Shown one piece after another: positions 1 through 8,711 of a stretch of 64,000 bases of DNA. This stretch comes from CAWIVJ01 sp963839525 (GTDB lineage: Bacteria > Cyanobacteriota > Vampirovibrionia > Gastranaerophilales > Gastranaerophilaceae). The first letter of the stretch is position 1, and every line of letters begins with the position of its first letter. The stretch covers positions 62,001 through 126,000 of the forward strand of contig CAWIVJ010000013.1 in NCBI GenBank assembly GCA_963839525.1. Direction: 5' to 3'. The notes below the pieces were generated by a model, which was not told the origin of the DNA, searched no databases, and was given only the letters and a program-made list of their open reading frames with translations. Made by a program: the position numbers and the translations under genes.

Positions 1-1813
1 CTTCATAACCTCTTGTTAAAACATCCTGTAAAGAGTTTAATTTTAAAGATAATCCGCCCATGATTTCTTTTATTTCAGAAGTATTTTCTGTGTAGTTCTG
101 CCCTAATGAATCTTTTACTGTAATTACCTCTTTGGAAAAATCTTTAATAATTGATAATAAATTTGTAAAATACTCTTGAGAGCCAAGGCTTAAATCTTTT
201 TTGACCTCTTCTATTTTTCTTGCAATATCTTCAAATCCACTGGATACATTTTGTAAATTTTGCAAGGATGATTCGCTTAAATTCTCTTTTACTGTCAAAA
301 CTTCCTGAAAAACTTTTTCTGCTTCGGAAAGCATAGTTTCTAAATTTCCGTTAGAATTTTGAATCATGACATTGCCGACATTAACGGCTTCTTCTTTTAA
401 ATTTTGCAATTTATCATCAATTACTGCCAAATTTTCAGTATTTTCAATATGCAATGATTTTTTTAATGAAAAAACATTCTCAATAACAGACTGAATATTT
501 TCAACAACTTTTGATAAATTAGTTTTAGAATCTTCAGTAATATCTTTTTTTGTTATTTCAATATTTCTATTGACTTCTAAAATTCCCCTGTTAATATCTG
601 AGGTGGTTAAATCTTTATTTCTTGCTATCTCTTGAAAAATTTCATTTGAAGTTTCAGAAATTTTTTCTTTTATACTATTTTCGGAATTTTTGTTTATTTG
701 CGTAAAATTTACAAAAGAATTTTTTATATCCGTAGAATTTAAAAAATCATATAATTTTTTCAGCCCTGAATTAGTATCTGCCAAATCAGTTCTTATTAAA
801 TTCGTGCTTTCTATTACTTCCCTGGCAAATTCAGAAAGCTCTTTTCTAAAACCTATAAATTCTTCTTCAGTAGAAATATTCAATATTTTCGATTCTAAAC
901 TTTCAAGCTGAGCCGTAAGCATTTGTTGATTTTGCTTACCCGTTTCGCTAAGCATGTTTTTTAACGCATTTATAACTCCTACGCTTGTATCTATTTTTTC
1001 GGTTAAAATATCGAACTGGTTTTGCGTCGGCAGATTATTTACATAATCTGTTAACTGAATATTTTGGGCAATTAATTTTGCAACCTGGTCTCTCTCAACT
1101 TCAAAATCTTCTTTTGTTACTACATGGTTTATGGTTTCTTCAAGTTCTCTGTTTTTACGGTCGATAACTTGCATTGTTGATAAAATGGCATTTGAAGATA
1201 GAAAAATATTTTCAATATCCTTTTTCAAAGCATCCAAAGCTTCTCTTGAATCAAGGTTTTGAAGAAGCTGATTCAGGTCTTTAAAGTTATCGTTAAGATT
1301 TAGAATAATCGATTCAAAACCATTGCCAAATTTTTCGATTCCAAGCTTAAGCGCAGAAATACTTTTTAGAATCTCTTTTGTTTGACTATCATCTTTTTGC
1401 AATTCTTCCAGTTTTAAATCTATTTCAGAAATTAATTCTTTTTGAGAAGAAAAATCCTTTGAAAAAGTATTTAAATTTGTTGCAATAATTTCAAAAAGGT
1501 CTTTTATTTCGGTTCCGGTAAGCTGTTTTTCTGTTTTTTTAAGGATTTCTGTAAAGGAATGTTCAATTTCGCCAAATTTAGAAGAAATAAAATCATGTCT
1601 TTCATCCAGGCTTCTTTTAAGTTCTACCAAAAAAACTTTCATCAAGTCAGAACCTTCTTGTTCCGCTAAAGTTTCTAATTGGTTGTTTATATTGGTTAAA
1701 ACTTTATCTAAATTGCCTGCGTTCATGGCATTTTGTGCACGCATGGAATCTAAAGCCTCAGTAATATAAATAAAACTGCCTTTAATATCCCCAAAATTAT
1801 TCATTTCTTCCAT
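1..1813 (-). CDS. large coiled-coil protein, C-terminus beyond the window edge
   Basis: The reverse strand is open from an ATG at 1813 to the left edge, giving at least 604 residues beginning MEEMNNFGDIKGSF. I recognise no enzyme or binding motif. The protein is almost entirely charged, helical, Leu/Ile-heptad sequence with many Asn and Ser, as in long coiled coils or the cytoplasmic part of methyl-accepting proteins. No membrane segment or signal peptide is visible at the N-terminus, and I see no MCP signalling tip in the part present. A TATAAT box on the reverse strand (1864-1869) lies about 50 bases upstream. It could be a structural, polar-localisation or chemotaxis-associated scaffold, but function is unknown. 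The coding call is firm because the frame stays open for 1.8 kb of AT-rich DNA. Confidence 0.85.
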   Translation of the reverse strand, partial: MEEMNNFGDIKGSFIYITEALDSMRAQNAMNAGNLDKVLTNINNQLETLAEQEGSDLMKVFLVELKRSLDERHDFISSKFGEIEHSFTEILKKTEKQLTGTEIKDLFEIIATNLNTFSKDFSSQKELISEIDLKLEELQKDDSQTKEILKSISALKLGIEKFGNGFESIILNLNDNFKDLNQLLQNLDSREALDALKKDIENIFLSSNAILSTMQVIDRKNRELEETINHVVTKEDFEVERDQVAKLIAQNIQLTDYVNNLPTQNQFDILTEKIDTSVGVINALKNMLSETGKQNQQMLTAQLESLESKILNISTEEEFIGFRKELSEFAREVIESTNLIRTDLADTNSGLKKLYDFLNSTDIKNSFVNFTQINKNSENSIKEKISETSNEIFQEIARNKDLTTSDINRGILEVNRNIEITKKDITEDSKTNLSKVVENIQSVIENVFSLKKSLHIENTENLAVIDDKLQNLKEEAVNVGNVMIQNSNGNLETMLSEAEKVFQEVLTVKENLSESSLQNLQNVSSGFEDIARKIEEVKKDLSLGSQEYFTNLLSIIKDFSKEVITVKDSLGQNYTENTSEIKEIMGGLSLKLNSLQDVLTRGYE

Positions 1814-2004
1814 TAATTTTTATTCCCCACAAATCCTACAGCTAATATTCTACCAAAATTATTATTATAATGTATCTTATTATTAAGATTGTAAAGTTAA
1901 AATTAACATAAATAAATATTCGGGGAGTTCGCCTATACTGGAACTCGGCTTCAAAGCTATTAACAACTTTACCAAAAGGTTAACTTTATTAATGTTTCCG
2001 CTGT

Positions 2005-2325
2005 TTATTTTTTAATTAAATATTTTTCTTCAAATTTCTTTTTATTCAAAATATAAATTCCTGTTTTGTCTCTAACTATATAGTCATCTTCGTAAGCAAC
2101 CGCCAAAATTCTGTTAAATCTATCTAATAGGCATAACTCGTTGAAATATTTAAAATTATCTTTGTGGATAAATTTATATGCCAGTTTTATTTCTCCCAAT
2201 TTAACCAAAATTTCTTTTCCTTCATAATATTTGCTGATTTCTCTTAAATGTTCGTTGCTAACCTGGATAGCCTGTAGTACACCGTAATTCCTAAATTTTT
2301 GACCTAAATTACAATCTAAAATCAT
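2005..2325 (-). CDS. hypothetical protein, 106 aa
   Basis: A 106-residue soluble protein beginning MILDCNLGQKFRNYG and ending in a lysine-rich tail. I do not recognise the family. The sequence mixes short strands and helices, with a central acidic segment, and has no signal peptide or membrane helix. A good ribosome site (GGAGGCAG in the reverse complement) lies just before the ATG. It is divergent from the XRE regulator gene at 2521, and the repeated GTGTTTTA operator-like sites lie between the two, so it may be controlled by that regulator. Function unknown. Confidence 0.65.
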   Translation of the reverse strand: MILDCNLGQKFRNYGVLQAIQVSNEHLREISKYYEGKEILVKLGEIKLAYKFIHKDNFKYFNELCLLDRFNRILAVAYEDDYIVRDKTGIYILNKKKFEEKYLIKK

Positions 2326-2407
2326 ACCCTGCCTCCTAATTCACTGATACTGCTATTAAGCTTAAAATGTATTAGGCTTTTTGCGACTAATATAAAATAT
2401 AATATGA

Positions 2408-2488
2408 TATAAAACACTTATGTCAATAATTTTAACGGATTATCAAGAGTGTTTTAGGGCGTTCTTTGGGGAAATAAAGTGTTTTATA
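2408..2488. promoter_or_regulatory. repeated operator-like sites between divergent genes
   Basis: TATAAAACACTT (2408-2419) and its exact inverse AAGTGTTTTATA (2477-2488) flank a third partial copy of the same core, GTGTTTTA, at 2449-2456. The repeats sit in the divergent intergenic region, directly upstream of an XRE-type regulator. That is the usual place for autoregulatory operators. Binding by the 2521 protein is inferred. Confidence 0.5.
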
Positions 2489-2520
2489 CTCTTATTAATA
2501 ATAAATTATGGGGAGATTAA

Positions 2521-3183
2521 ATGTCTGATTTTAAAAATAAATTTGGAGCAAATTTAAAAATACTTAGAAAATCTTTCGGTATAACTCAAGAAAAACTTGC
2601 GGAGTTAATAGATCTTCACCATCGACAATTGTCCAAAATCGAAACAGGAGACAATTTCCCTTCCTGCAAAACGCTTGAAAAACTTTGCTATGTGCTTAAA
2701 GTTTCACCCACAAAACTTTTTGATTTTGATTTCGTTTATGAAGGAGAAATTGTTTTAACAGGAACTTATGACATCCCTTTTTATAGGGCTATAAAACAAG
2801 ATAATGTCATAACGCTTGAAGATTACAAGGGCAAAAAAGTAATAAATGAAGATATTTCTATTTTAGATTCGGATAAAAGAATACTTGGAATGGCCAGTAA
2901 CTTGAAAAAATCCATAACTGTGGAATATTTTGAAAATGGCGAAAAAACTAAAGTACTCGTTTATAATCCGGACGGCAGCATAAAATCTTCGAAACCGGAT
3001 ACTCAAAAATCAGTGCAGGAAGCCGAGAAATTAATGGAATTGTTTAAAAGCATAAGTAAAAATGAAGATTATGTGGAATTTATAAAACTTGCAATTAAAT
3101 CGATTGAAGATGATTCTGCTCTTGAGCGTCTTGAATTTATGGTAAACGGTATAAAAATGGCAAGACGCAGCAAATCCAAATAA
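2521..3183 (+). CDS. XRE-family transcriptional regulator with C-terminal extension
   Basis: A 220-residue protein. Residues about 10-65 form a classic Cro/C1-type helix-turn-helix (LKILRKSFGITQEKLAELID, then HRQLSKIETGDNFPS). The remaining about 150 residues have no motif I can name: a strand-rich middle with a DGSIKSSKPD turn, then a helical tail rich in Glu, Lys and Leu ending in basic residues. GGGGAG lies 5 bases before the ATG. It follows three copies of a GTGTTTTA-containing repeat, so self-regulation and control of the divergent gene at 2005-2325 are likely. A prophage-type repressor or a stress regulator are both possible; no phage genes are nearby. Confidence 0.8.
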   Translation: MSDFKNKFGANLKILRKSFGITQEKLAELIDLHHRQLSKIETGDNFPSCKTLEKLCYVLKVSPTKLFDFDFVYEGEIVLTGTYDIPFYRAIKQDNVITLEDYKGKKVINEDISILDSDKRILGMASNLKKSITVEYFENGEKTKVLVYNPDGSIKSSKPDTQKSVQEAEKLMELFKSISKNEDYVEFIKLAIKSIEDDSALERLEFMVNGIKMARRSKSK

Positions 3184-3188
3184 AATAT

Positions 3189-3530
3189 TTATTTTTTGAT
3201 TATTTGCGGTAAACGCTTTTGCCATTTTTGGGAACACTTTTTTGCAGCTTTCAAAAAGAACTCTATTGGGCTGGTTTCCGTAATTTCTTTTATCTCAATT
3301 AACCTTTTACCGTGTCCAAAATCACTGAAGGCAGTAAAATAAGTCCGAGAATTATCAAATTCAAGCGTTTCACCCGGGAAAGAATTTTTAATATAATTAA
3401 ATGCTTTTGAAACAGCATCTTTTTTCCCTTCGGGAATATTTTCCAATGCTTCTGAAAAAGTGTGTGAAAAATTTGTATTTGCTTTAAAGCTTGGGTTTAA
3501 ATTTTGTAAATTAACTCTTTTAATGTCCAT
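3189..3530 (-). CDS. small protein with N-terminal SFKA motif
   Basis: A 113-residue protein, taking the ATG at 3530 because AAGGAG lies 8 bases before it; a longer reading to 3575 has no such site. It begins MDIKRVNLQNLNPSFKA. The SFKA motif at residues 14-17 recurs near the N-terminus of several unrelated proteins in this window. The rest is predicted mixed alpha/beta with a basic C-terminus (KWQKRLPQIIKK). No signal peptide is seen. It converges on the XRE gene with a 5-base gap. Function unknown. Confidence 0.65.
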   Translation of the reverse strand: MDIKRVNLQNLNPSFKANTNFSHTFSEALENIPEGKKDAVSKAFNYIKNSFPGETLEFDNSRTYFTAFSDFGHGKRLIEIKEITETSPIEFFLKAAKKCSQKWQKRLPQIIKK

Positions 3531-3726
3531 TTTCGTTTCTCCTTTTTTAAAAATACATTTATACAAAACATGCAAAATATTTTTTTTGTTAGCAAAAATT
3601 TAATTTATTTTATTTTTTATTGAATGTTGCTGATATAATTAGATTTTAGTCGTTTAAAAGTTAAGTTCACAATTCGTAATAAATTAAAATAGGATTAAAT
3701 TTAATTTATATAGTTGATTATTTGCT

Positions 3727-3755
3727 TTATCTCTTTTGGCTTTTTCTGTTATAAT
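3727..3755 (+). promoter_or_regulatory. promoter placing the start site at the cyclase ATG
   Basis: A perfect -10 box TATAAT (3750-3755) ends 6 bases before the ATG at 3762. A weak -35 match TTATCT (3727-3732) lies 17 bases upstream of it. Transcription would begin at or next to the ATG, giving a leaderless mRNA; no Shine-Dalgarno sequence is seen. Confidence 0.45.
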
Positions 3756-3761
3756 ATCCTT

Positions 3762-5795
3762 ATGAAAAAGAATATTTTAATAATTTTAAGCATAATAATA
3801 TTAGCGGTTATTTTTGAAAAGATATTATCTAATGCAGCTCTTTTTGAAAATTTAGAATTAATGTCTTATGATCTTCGTTCAAGATTAATTTCAGATAACA
3901 GTATCTTAGGAAGAAGATTCAATCAAGCTGATAAAGATATAGTTATTGTTGCTATTGACAATTATTCCAAAAAAAAATTAGAAGAAAACCCTCGCAAAGA
4001 TTTAGGTCCTTGGCCATGGCACAGAGATGTCTGGAGCGAAGTTTTAGATTTTATTGAAAAAGGTAAACCTAAAGCTGTAATGTTCGATATGGTTTTTGAG
4101 AGACTGAATGAAAACTCATGGCATGACCGAAGATTTGCTCAAACTTTGAGACGATATGAGAATATTGTTCTTGGAACTTACCTTGACAACCCTAAAGTTT
4201 CAAATGATACTTTTGCAAAAAAGATTAAAATAGGACAAAATGATTACTTGCCTACATCACAACCGCTAAATGTTTTTATTGACAATAAGAAACTTGAGAA
4301 TGATATAACTTATTACACAAATGCCCCTGTTCACAGTCTTTATACCGAATATAATATTATTGGCGTTTTAAATAAAGTCCTGGATAAAGATAATAATGTA
4401 AGACAGGTTCAGCCTTTGTTTAAACTTGTTAAAAATGGTGAAATTTATTATATGCCTTCTTTGGCCTTTGCCGGATTTTTAAAATATATGGGCGTAGTAG
4501 AAGATATAGCTATTAAAGAAAATAAAATATTTTATAAAGGCAGGGTTATTCCTATTGATAATGACGGAACCGTAAACCTAAACAGACATAAATTAAAGCG
4601 TGCTTATTCTTATATCCCTATATCAAAAATTTTATTGAATAAAGGCAGAAGGAAAGATTTGCAGCCGGAGTTTTTCAAAGATAAACTTGTAATTATCGGT
4701 AAAACAGCTGCAGGAGGAAGAGTTGATTTAAGTTCTATTATAGATCCTTCTTATACGAGTCCTGAAGCTAATGCCATTGCGCTGGATAACTTTATAAACG
4801 ATTCAATAGCAGGAGATAAAACTGCAAGGAAATTTATTTCAGAAGTCCCTAAACCAGTTCAGTTTCTCATAACAGTTTTCGCCTGCATTTTAGTCGGGGT
4901 ATTGGGATGGTTTTCTAAAAGTGCTTTTATTGGTTTTGTAAACGGTTTTCTTTCAATCCTTATTTATATTTTGTTTTGTTTTTGGCTTTTTGTAAATCCT
5001 AACTCAAGAATCTGGCTTCCTATTGTTGTACCGATATATTATTTAGCTTTGACCTCAGGAATAGTTTTTGCTTTTAAATTTTATAAAGAGATGATTAAAA
5101 AGGCTTCTTTAATGGAAGCTTTTGGCAAATTTGTTTCACCGAAAGTCTTAACCACAATATTAAATAATCCTGAAAAAATGGTTTTAAAAAATACAAAAAA
5201 ACACATAACGGTACTTTTTTGTGATGTAAAAGATTTTTCACATCTGTCTGAAAAATACCCTCCGGAAAAACTAATTGATAATTTAAACGGATTATTTAAA
5301 GAAATTGTTAATATAATATTTGAAAATAACGGCACGGTCGATAAATTTATCGGGGATTGCATTATGGCTTACTGGGGAGATTTAACAGATTCTGATGACG
5401 GTGCAGTTATGGCTGTTAAAACTGCTTTAGAAATTAAAAAGAAAATTAATGATTTAAAAATATCCGCTACAAAAGAAGGTAAAATAATTTTTGATGTAAA
5501 AATGGGTATTAATACAGGTGAAGCAATTCTTGGGCTTACCGGAACAGATAGAATCATGAATTATACTGCTATGGGAGATGCTGTTAATGTTGCATCGCAT
5601 CTTGAATCTTCATGTTCAAAATACCAAAAGGATATTTTAATTTCAAAATCCACTTATGATGCCGCTAAAGACAAAATAGTAGTGTTAGAAGCAGGTAAAA
5701 TACCGCTTAAAGGCAAAGATGAATTAATTGAAGTTTATGAACCCATAGGAATTTCAGAAGACGTTACTGTTGAAGAAGTAAAAGAAACTCTTTGA
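3762..5795 (+). CDS. CHASE2-domain class III adenylate/guanylate cyclase
   Basis: A 677-residue membrane sensor from the ATG at 3762 (MKKNILIILSII). After an N-terminal membrane segment comes a periplasmic CHASE2 domain (about residues 30-360), then three closely spaced membrane helices (about 365-440) and a class III nucleotide cyclase domain (about 480-660). The two metal-binding aspartates are present (D488 in FCDVKDF, D532 in IGDCIMAYW). The substrate-selecting position is Thr in NYTAMGD, as in many bacterial adenylate cyclases, so ATP is the likely substrate. Catalytic Asn609 is present, but the transition-state arginine four residues later is His613 (AVNVASHLE). Activity may therefore be reduced, or the domain may be regulatory. 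rqcH follows 7 bases later. Upstream TTG codons could start it earlier, but hydrophobicity favours 3762. Confidence 0.88.
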   Translation: MKKNILIILSIIILAVIFEKILSNAALFENLELMSYDLRSRLISDNSILGRRFNQADKDIVIVAIDNYSKKKLEENPRKDLGPWPWHRDVWSEVLDFIEKGKPKAVMFDMVFERLNENSWHDRRFAQTLRRYENIVLGTYLDNPKVSNDTFAKKIKIGQNDYLPTSQPLNVFIDNKKLENDITYYTNAPVHSLYTEYNIIGVLNKVLDKDNNVRQVQPLFKLVKNGEIYYMPSLAFAGFLKYMGVVEDIAIKENKIFYKGRVIPIDNDGTVNLNRHKLKRAYSYIPISKILLNKGRRKDLQPEFFKDKLVIIGKTAAGGRVDLSSIIDPSYTSPEANAIALDNFINDSIAGDKTARKFISEVPKPVQFLITVFACILVGVLGWFSKSAFIGFVNGFLSILIYILFCFWLFVNPNSRIWLPIVVPIYYLALTSGIVFAFKFYKEMIKKASLMEAFGKFVSPKVLTTILNNPEKMVLKNTKKHITVLFCDVKDFSHLSEKYPPEKLIDNLNGLFKEIVNIIFENNGTVDKFIGDCIMAYWGDLTDSDDGAVMAVKTALEIKKKINDLKISATKEGKIIFDVKMGINTGEAILGLTGTDRIMNYTAMGDAVNVASHLESSCSKYQKDILISKSTYDAAKDKIVVLEAGKIPLKGKDELIEVYEPIGISEDVTVEEVKETL

Positions 5796-5802
5796 TAAAA
5801 TT

Positions 5803-7248
5803 ATGATTAATTTTGATTTTTTAACATTAAAAGCATTCTTAACGGAAAATTATACTTTTTTGTTTGGAACAAGACTGCAAAAAATTCAGCAGCCTACAAG
5901 GCAAGAACTTATTTTTACTTTGAGAAATCAAGGTAAAAATAAAAAACTTTATATTAATATAAGCCCTAAATTTTTTCATTTATGCTTTATGTCTGAAATA
6001 AATGAAAAAAAAAGATTAATTGAAATTCCCAAGAAACCGCCAATGTTTTGCATGTTACTTAGAAAGTATCTGGAAAGTGCAAAAATAGCCAAAGTACACC
6101 AGCCTGAAAATGAACGGATTTTAGAATTTTATTTTGAAACTTACAATGAACTCGGCGAAAAAATTTATCTTTGCTTAGCAATTGAGCTGATGGGCAAACA
6201 TTCAAATGTTGTTCTTTATAATTACGATACAAACGTCATTATAGGCTGCATGCACAATGTAGGAGCAGAAAAAAGCAGCGTAAGAGAAATAATAGGCGGA
6301 CTACCTTATGTTTATCCGCCTAAAAACAATAATAAAAATTTTTCAGGTTTTTCACAATTTTTAAAAAAGGAAGAATCATTTAACGAAACCATTGATAATT
6401 ATTTTGCAGATTTGCAGGAAAAAGAAAAAATTAAATCAATAAGATCCAAACTTTTAACTTTAACTAAAACAAAATTAAGAAAAATTATTACGGCTTTGGA
6501 TAAAATCCAAAAACAGTCACAGACTCAGGAAAAAGCGGATTTATACCTAAAAAAAGGTGATTTAATAATGTCGAATCTGGGGATAAAGTCCATGCAAGGC
6601 GAAAATTTTTTAAGCAGTATAGAGGTTTTGGATTGGGAAACAAATTCGTCTGTAAAAATTGAACTTGATGAAGCAAAAACACTGAAAGAAAATGCTAATC
6701 AATTTTACAAACTTTATAATAAAGCAAAAACAACCGTTTTGAAAACCGCGGAAATAACAGAAAACTTAAAAAAGGAAAAAGAGTATTTGGAACAGGTTTT
6801 ATATTCAATAGATAATGCTGTTTCCATGACAGAACTGATTGAAATTCAAGCAGAAATTAACCTTCACCCTCAATCCCTTTCCTCAAAAATGCGAGGGGAA
6901 ATAAAATCTTCGCTCCTCACTCTTAATTCTTCACCATTTACTATTTACATCGGCAAAAACAATAAACAAAATGACTATATTGTATCGAAATTGGCAAAAG
7001 ATGAAGATTTGTGGTTTCATACACACAATTGTGCAGGTTCACATGTGCTTTTGAAGATAGAATCAGGACAAAAAATAACTGATGAAATAATTTTTGAATG
7101 TGCAAAGCTGGCAAAAGAATATTCAAGCGCTAAAGATTCTTCAAAAGTTGGTATAATTTATACCAAAGCAAAAAATTTAAAAAAACCTCCTGGCGCAAAA
7201 TTAGGATATGTAATTTACAAGGGAGAAAAAGAGATTATTGTTGATTAA
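5803..7248 (+). CDS. rqcH: RqcH / NFACT-family ribosome quality control protein
   Basis: A 481-residue NFACT protein (FbpA/Rqc2 family). RqcH binds stalled 50S subunits carrying peptidyl-tRNA and recruits alanyl-tRNA to add poly-Ala tails. Visible parts are the NFACT-N domain (residues 1 to about 170, MINFDFLTLKAFLTENY, ELMGKHSNVVL), a middle coiled coil (about 185-360), and the C-terminal NFACT-R domain with IYIGKNNKQNDY and LWFHTHNCAGSHV. It is shorter than Firmicute homologues (about 560-580 residues), mostly in the middle region. The linker before NFACT-R (near 6865-6940) is Ser/Leu-rich with unusual base composition. It probably shares a transcript with the cyclase. The frame continues open after the stop (see 7249-7362). 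Confidence 0.9.
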   Translation: MINFDFLTLKAFLTENYTFLFGTRLQKIQQPTRQELIFTLRNQGKNKKLYINISPKFFHLCFMSEINEKKRLIEIPKKPPMFCMLLRKYLESAKIAKVHQPENERILEFYFETYNELGEKIYLCLAIELMGKHSNVVLYNYDTNVIIGCMHNVGAEKSSVREIIGGLPYVYPPKNNNKNFSGFSQFLKKEESFNETIDNYFADLQEKEKIKSIRSKLLTLTKTKLRKIITALDKIQKQSQTQEKADLYLKKGDLIMSNLGIKSMQGENFLSSIEVLDWETNSSVKIELDEAKTLKENANQFYKLYNKAKTTVLKTAEITENLKKEKEYLEQVLYSIDNAVSMTELIEIQAEINLHPQSLSSKMRGEIKSSLLTLNSSPFTIYIGKNNKQNDYIVSKLAKDEDLWFHTHNCAGSHVLLKIESGQKITDEIIFECAKLAKEYSSAKDSSKVGIIYTKAKNLKKPPGAKLGYVIYKGEKEIIVD

Positions 7249-7362
7249 TCTGCACAAAAAATAGTGTCATTTGTAAAAAATGAAAAAGCACCACAAAATT
7301 TATTTGAAGTTTTAAACGCTTTATATACAAGAACTGTTCCTAAAGCTAAAAAATTACTATAA
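7249..7362 (+). other. in-frame open stretch after the rqcH stop
   Basis: After the rqcH TAA the same frame runs 37 more codons (SAQKIVSFVKNEKAPQNLFE and onward) to a TAA at 7360-7362, overlapping the fliR stop. The peptide has natural-looking composition. It could be a former C-terminal extension, a small separate ORF (GTG at 7264) or chance. No ribosome site is evident. Confidence 0.25.
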
Positions 7363-8136
7363 AATATGGGAAAAAGATAGGAAATAATCGCTTATTACAT
7401 TAACCAGCATTGGCAAAATCCATACCATGATAGCTGCTCCTAATAAAGGTTTAAATAAGAAGCTTAATTGAAAAACATTTACCTGAGGAGCGGTTTTTGA
7501 AATTACGCCCAAAATTATATCTTGTCCTAATGTCGCCAGAAGAATAGGTGATGCGATTTGCAATCCAATATATAGCACATTCGAGGTCATTTGAATTAGA
7601 TAATCCATATTTACAACCTTGGCAAGCGGAATACTTGTTGCATAGAGCGGAAAAATTTCAAAACTTCGCATAAATGCTTGAAATAACCAATATATTCCTC
7701 CTATTTGTATAAATATTAAAATTGCTAATAACCCAAATAACTTTTCTAAGATAGAAACCTGAGTTTGTGTAGAAGGATCTAATACCATTGCAGAAGATAA
7801 ACCCATTTGCATATTTATCATATCCGCGCCCGCTTCTACTGCAACTAAAATTAATCTTGCCATATAAGCTATCATAGCTCCTACCGCTACGTTTAAAATT
7901 ATAGATAAATATATGGAATTATTTACAGGCGGCGTTGAAGGTTTTAAAACACCGGTTACCGTAATAGTTAAAAGAAAAGCAAGACCGATTTTTGCCAAAG
8001 ACGGAATTTCTCTCCGGTAAAAAACAGGAGCAAAATGGATAAATCCCAATATTCTTGCAAAAACTATAATTCCGGCGGCTAAGCCCGCATTCAGCGCCGG
8101 AAAAAGTTTTGCAAATTGTGTTAAGATGGTTTCCAT
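7357..8136 (-). CDS. fliR: flagellar biosynthetic protein FliR
   Basis: A 259-residue inner-membrane protein of the flagellar type III export gate, where FliP, FliQ and FliR form the export channel. It shows the FliR pattern of six or so membrane helices, with the family sequence FARILGFIHFAPVFYRREIP near the N-terminus and ISKTAPQVNVFQLSFLFKP near residue 215. Length is usual for the family. AAGGAC lies before the ATG. It is the last gene of the reverse-strand switch-O-P-Q-R cluster, 60 bases after fliQ. FlhB and FlhA, which complete the gate, are not in the window. Confidence 0.93.
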   Translation of the reverse strand: METILTQFAKLFPALNAGLAAGIIVFARILGFIHFAPVFYRREIPSLAKIGLAFLLTITVTGVLKPSTPPVNNSIYLSIILNVAVGAMIAYMARLILVAVEAGADMINMQMGLSSAMVLDPSTQTQVSILEKLFGLLAILIFIQIGGIYWLFQAFMRSFEIFPLYATSIPLAKVVNMDYLIQMTSNVLYIGLQIASPILLATLGQDIILGVISKTAPQVNVFQLSFLFKPLLGAAIMVWILPMLVNVISDYFLSFSHIL

Positions 8137-8196
8137 TTTAATTATTTGTCCTTATCTATTCTATATTGAGAAAAGGTTGTAATTCTTCTCACTTCT

Positions 8197-8688
8197 CTAG
8201 CGTCCCATTATTTTCTTTTGTTCTATTAAACTAGGCTTAGAAGTTTGATTCTTTGGCGGAACAATATATTGCATTCTTTTTTCTTGTAATTCGGAAAAAT
8301 TGCCTCTGGAAGTTTTTTTCATTACCTCCTGAAGATTAGTTTGTTTATTTATGGCTTTATTCATTTCCCTTTGAAAAGGTTTTGTATATTTATAATAGTC
8401 AGAAGGTAAGACATAAACATCATTTTTCGGAATAACATTAAAAGCTACTCCAAAACCTTCTGTTGTAAGGTTTGTAAGCAACCTCACATAACCGTAACCG
8501 CCAATTATAATTACCAGAAATACGCCAAGGATTTTGGGTGCTGCTGCGATTGTCTGTTCCTGAACTTGAGTTACTGCTTGCAAAATCCCGATTACCAAAC
8601 CTATTCCTGCTGCAGTTAGAACACAGGGCATGGAAATCATCAACATAGTTACAAAACCTCTTGCCATATATTCCATTAGGTATTCCAT
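8197..8688 (-). CDS. fliQ: flagellar export protein FliQ with unusual C-terminal extension
   Basis: The first about 90 residues are a normal FliQ: two membrane helices with the family sequence ILQAVTQVQEQT and PKILGVFLVIIIGG. FliQ is normally about 89 residues; this one has 163. The extra 70-odd residues are hydrophilic and basic (SDYYKYTKPFQREMNKAINK, then PPKNQTSKPSLIEQKKIMGR) with no motif I recognise. The tail is continuous with the FliQ frame, with no stop or frameshift, so it is a genuine extension unless a lineage-specific ORF has been fused. GGGGA lies before the ATG. It lies between fliP and fliR, as expected. Confidence 0.92.
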   Translation of the reverse strand: MEYLMEYMARGFVTMLMISMPCVLTAAGIGLVIGILQAVTQVQEQTIAAAPKILGVFLVIIIGGYGYVRLLTNLTTEGFGVAFNVIPKNDVYVLPSDYYKYTKPFQREMNKAINKQTNLQEVMKKTSRGNFSELQEKRMQYIVPPKNQTSKPSLIEQKKIMGR

Positions 8689-8711
8689 TTTTAAATCCCC
8701 TTATTGTTTGC

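Noticed and set aside
690..1167. Plus-strand ORFs of 60-73 codons
   Set aside because: They lie entirely inside the long reverse-strand coiled-coil gene and have no ribosome sites or natural composition.
5081..5557. Reverse-strand ORFs inside the cyclase gene
   Set aside because: Antisense shadows of a strongly conserved domain; no ribosome site.
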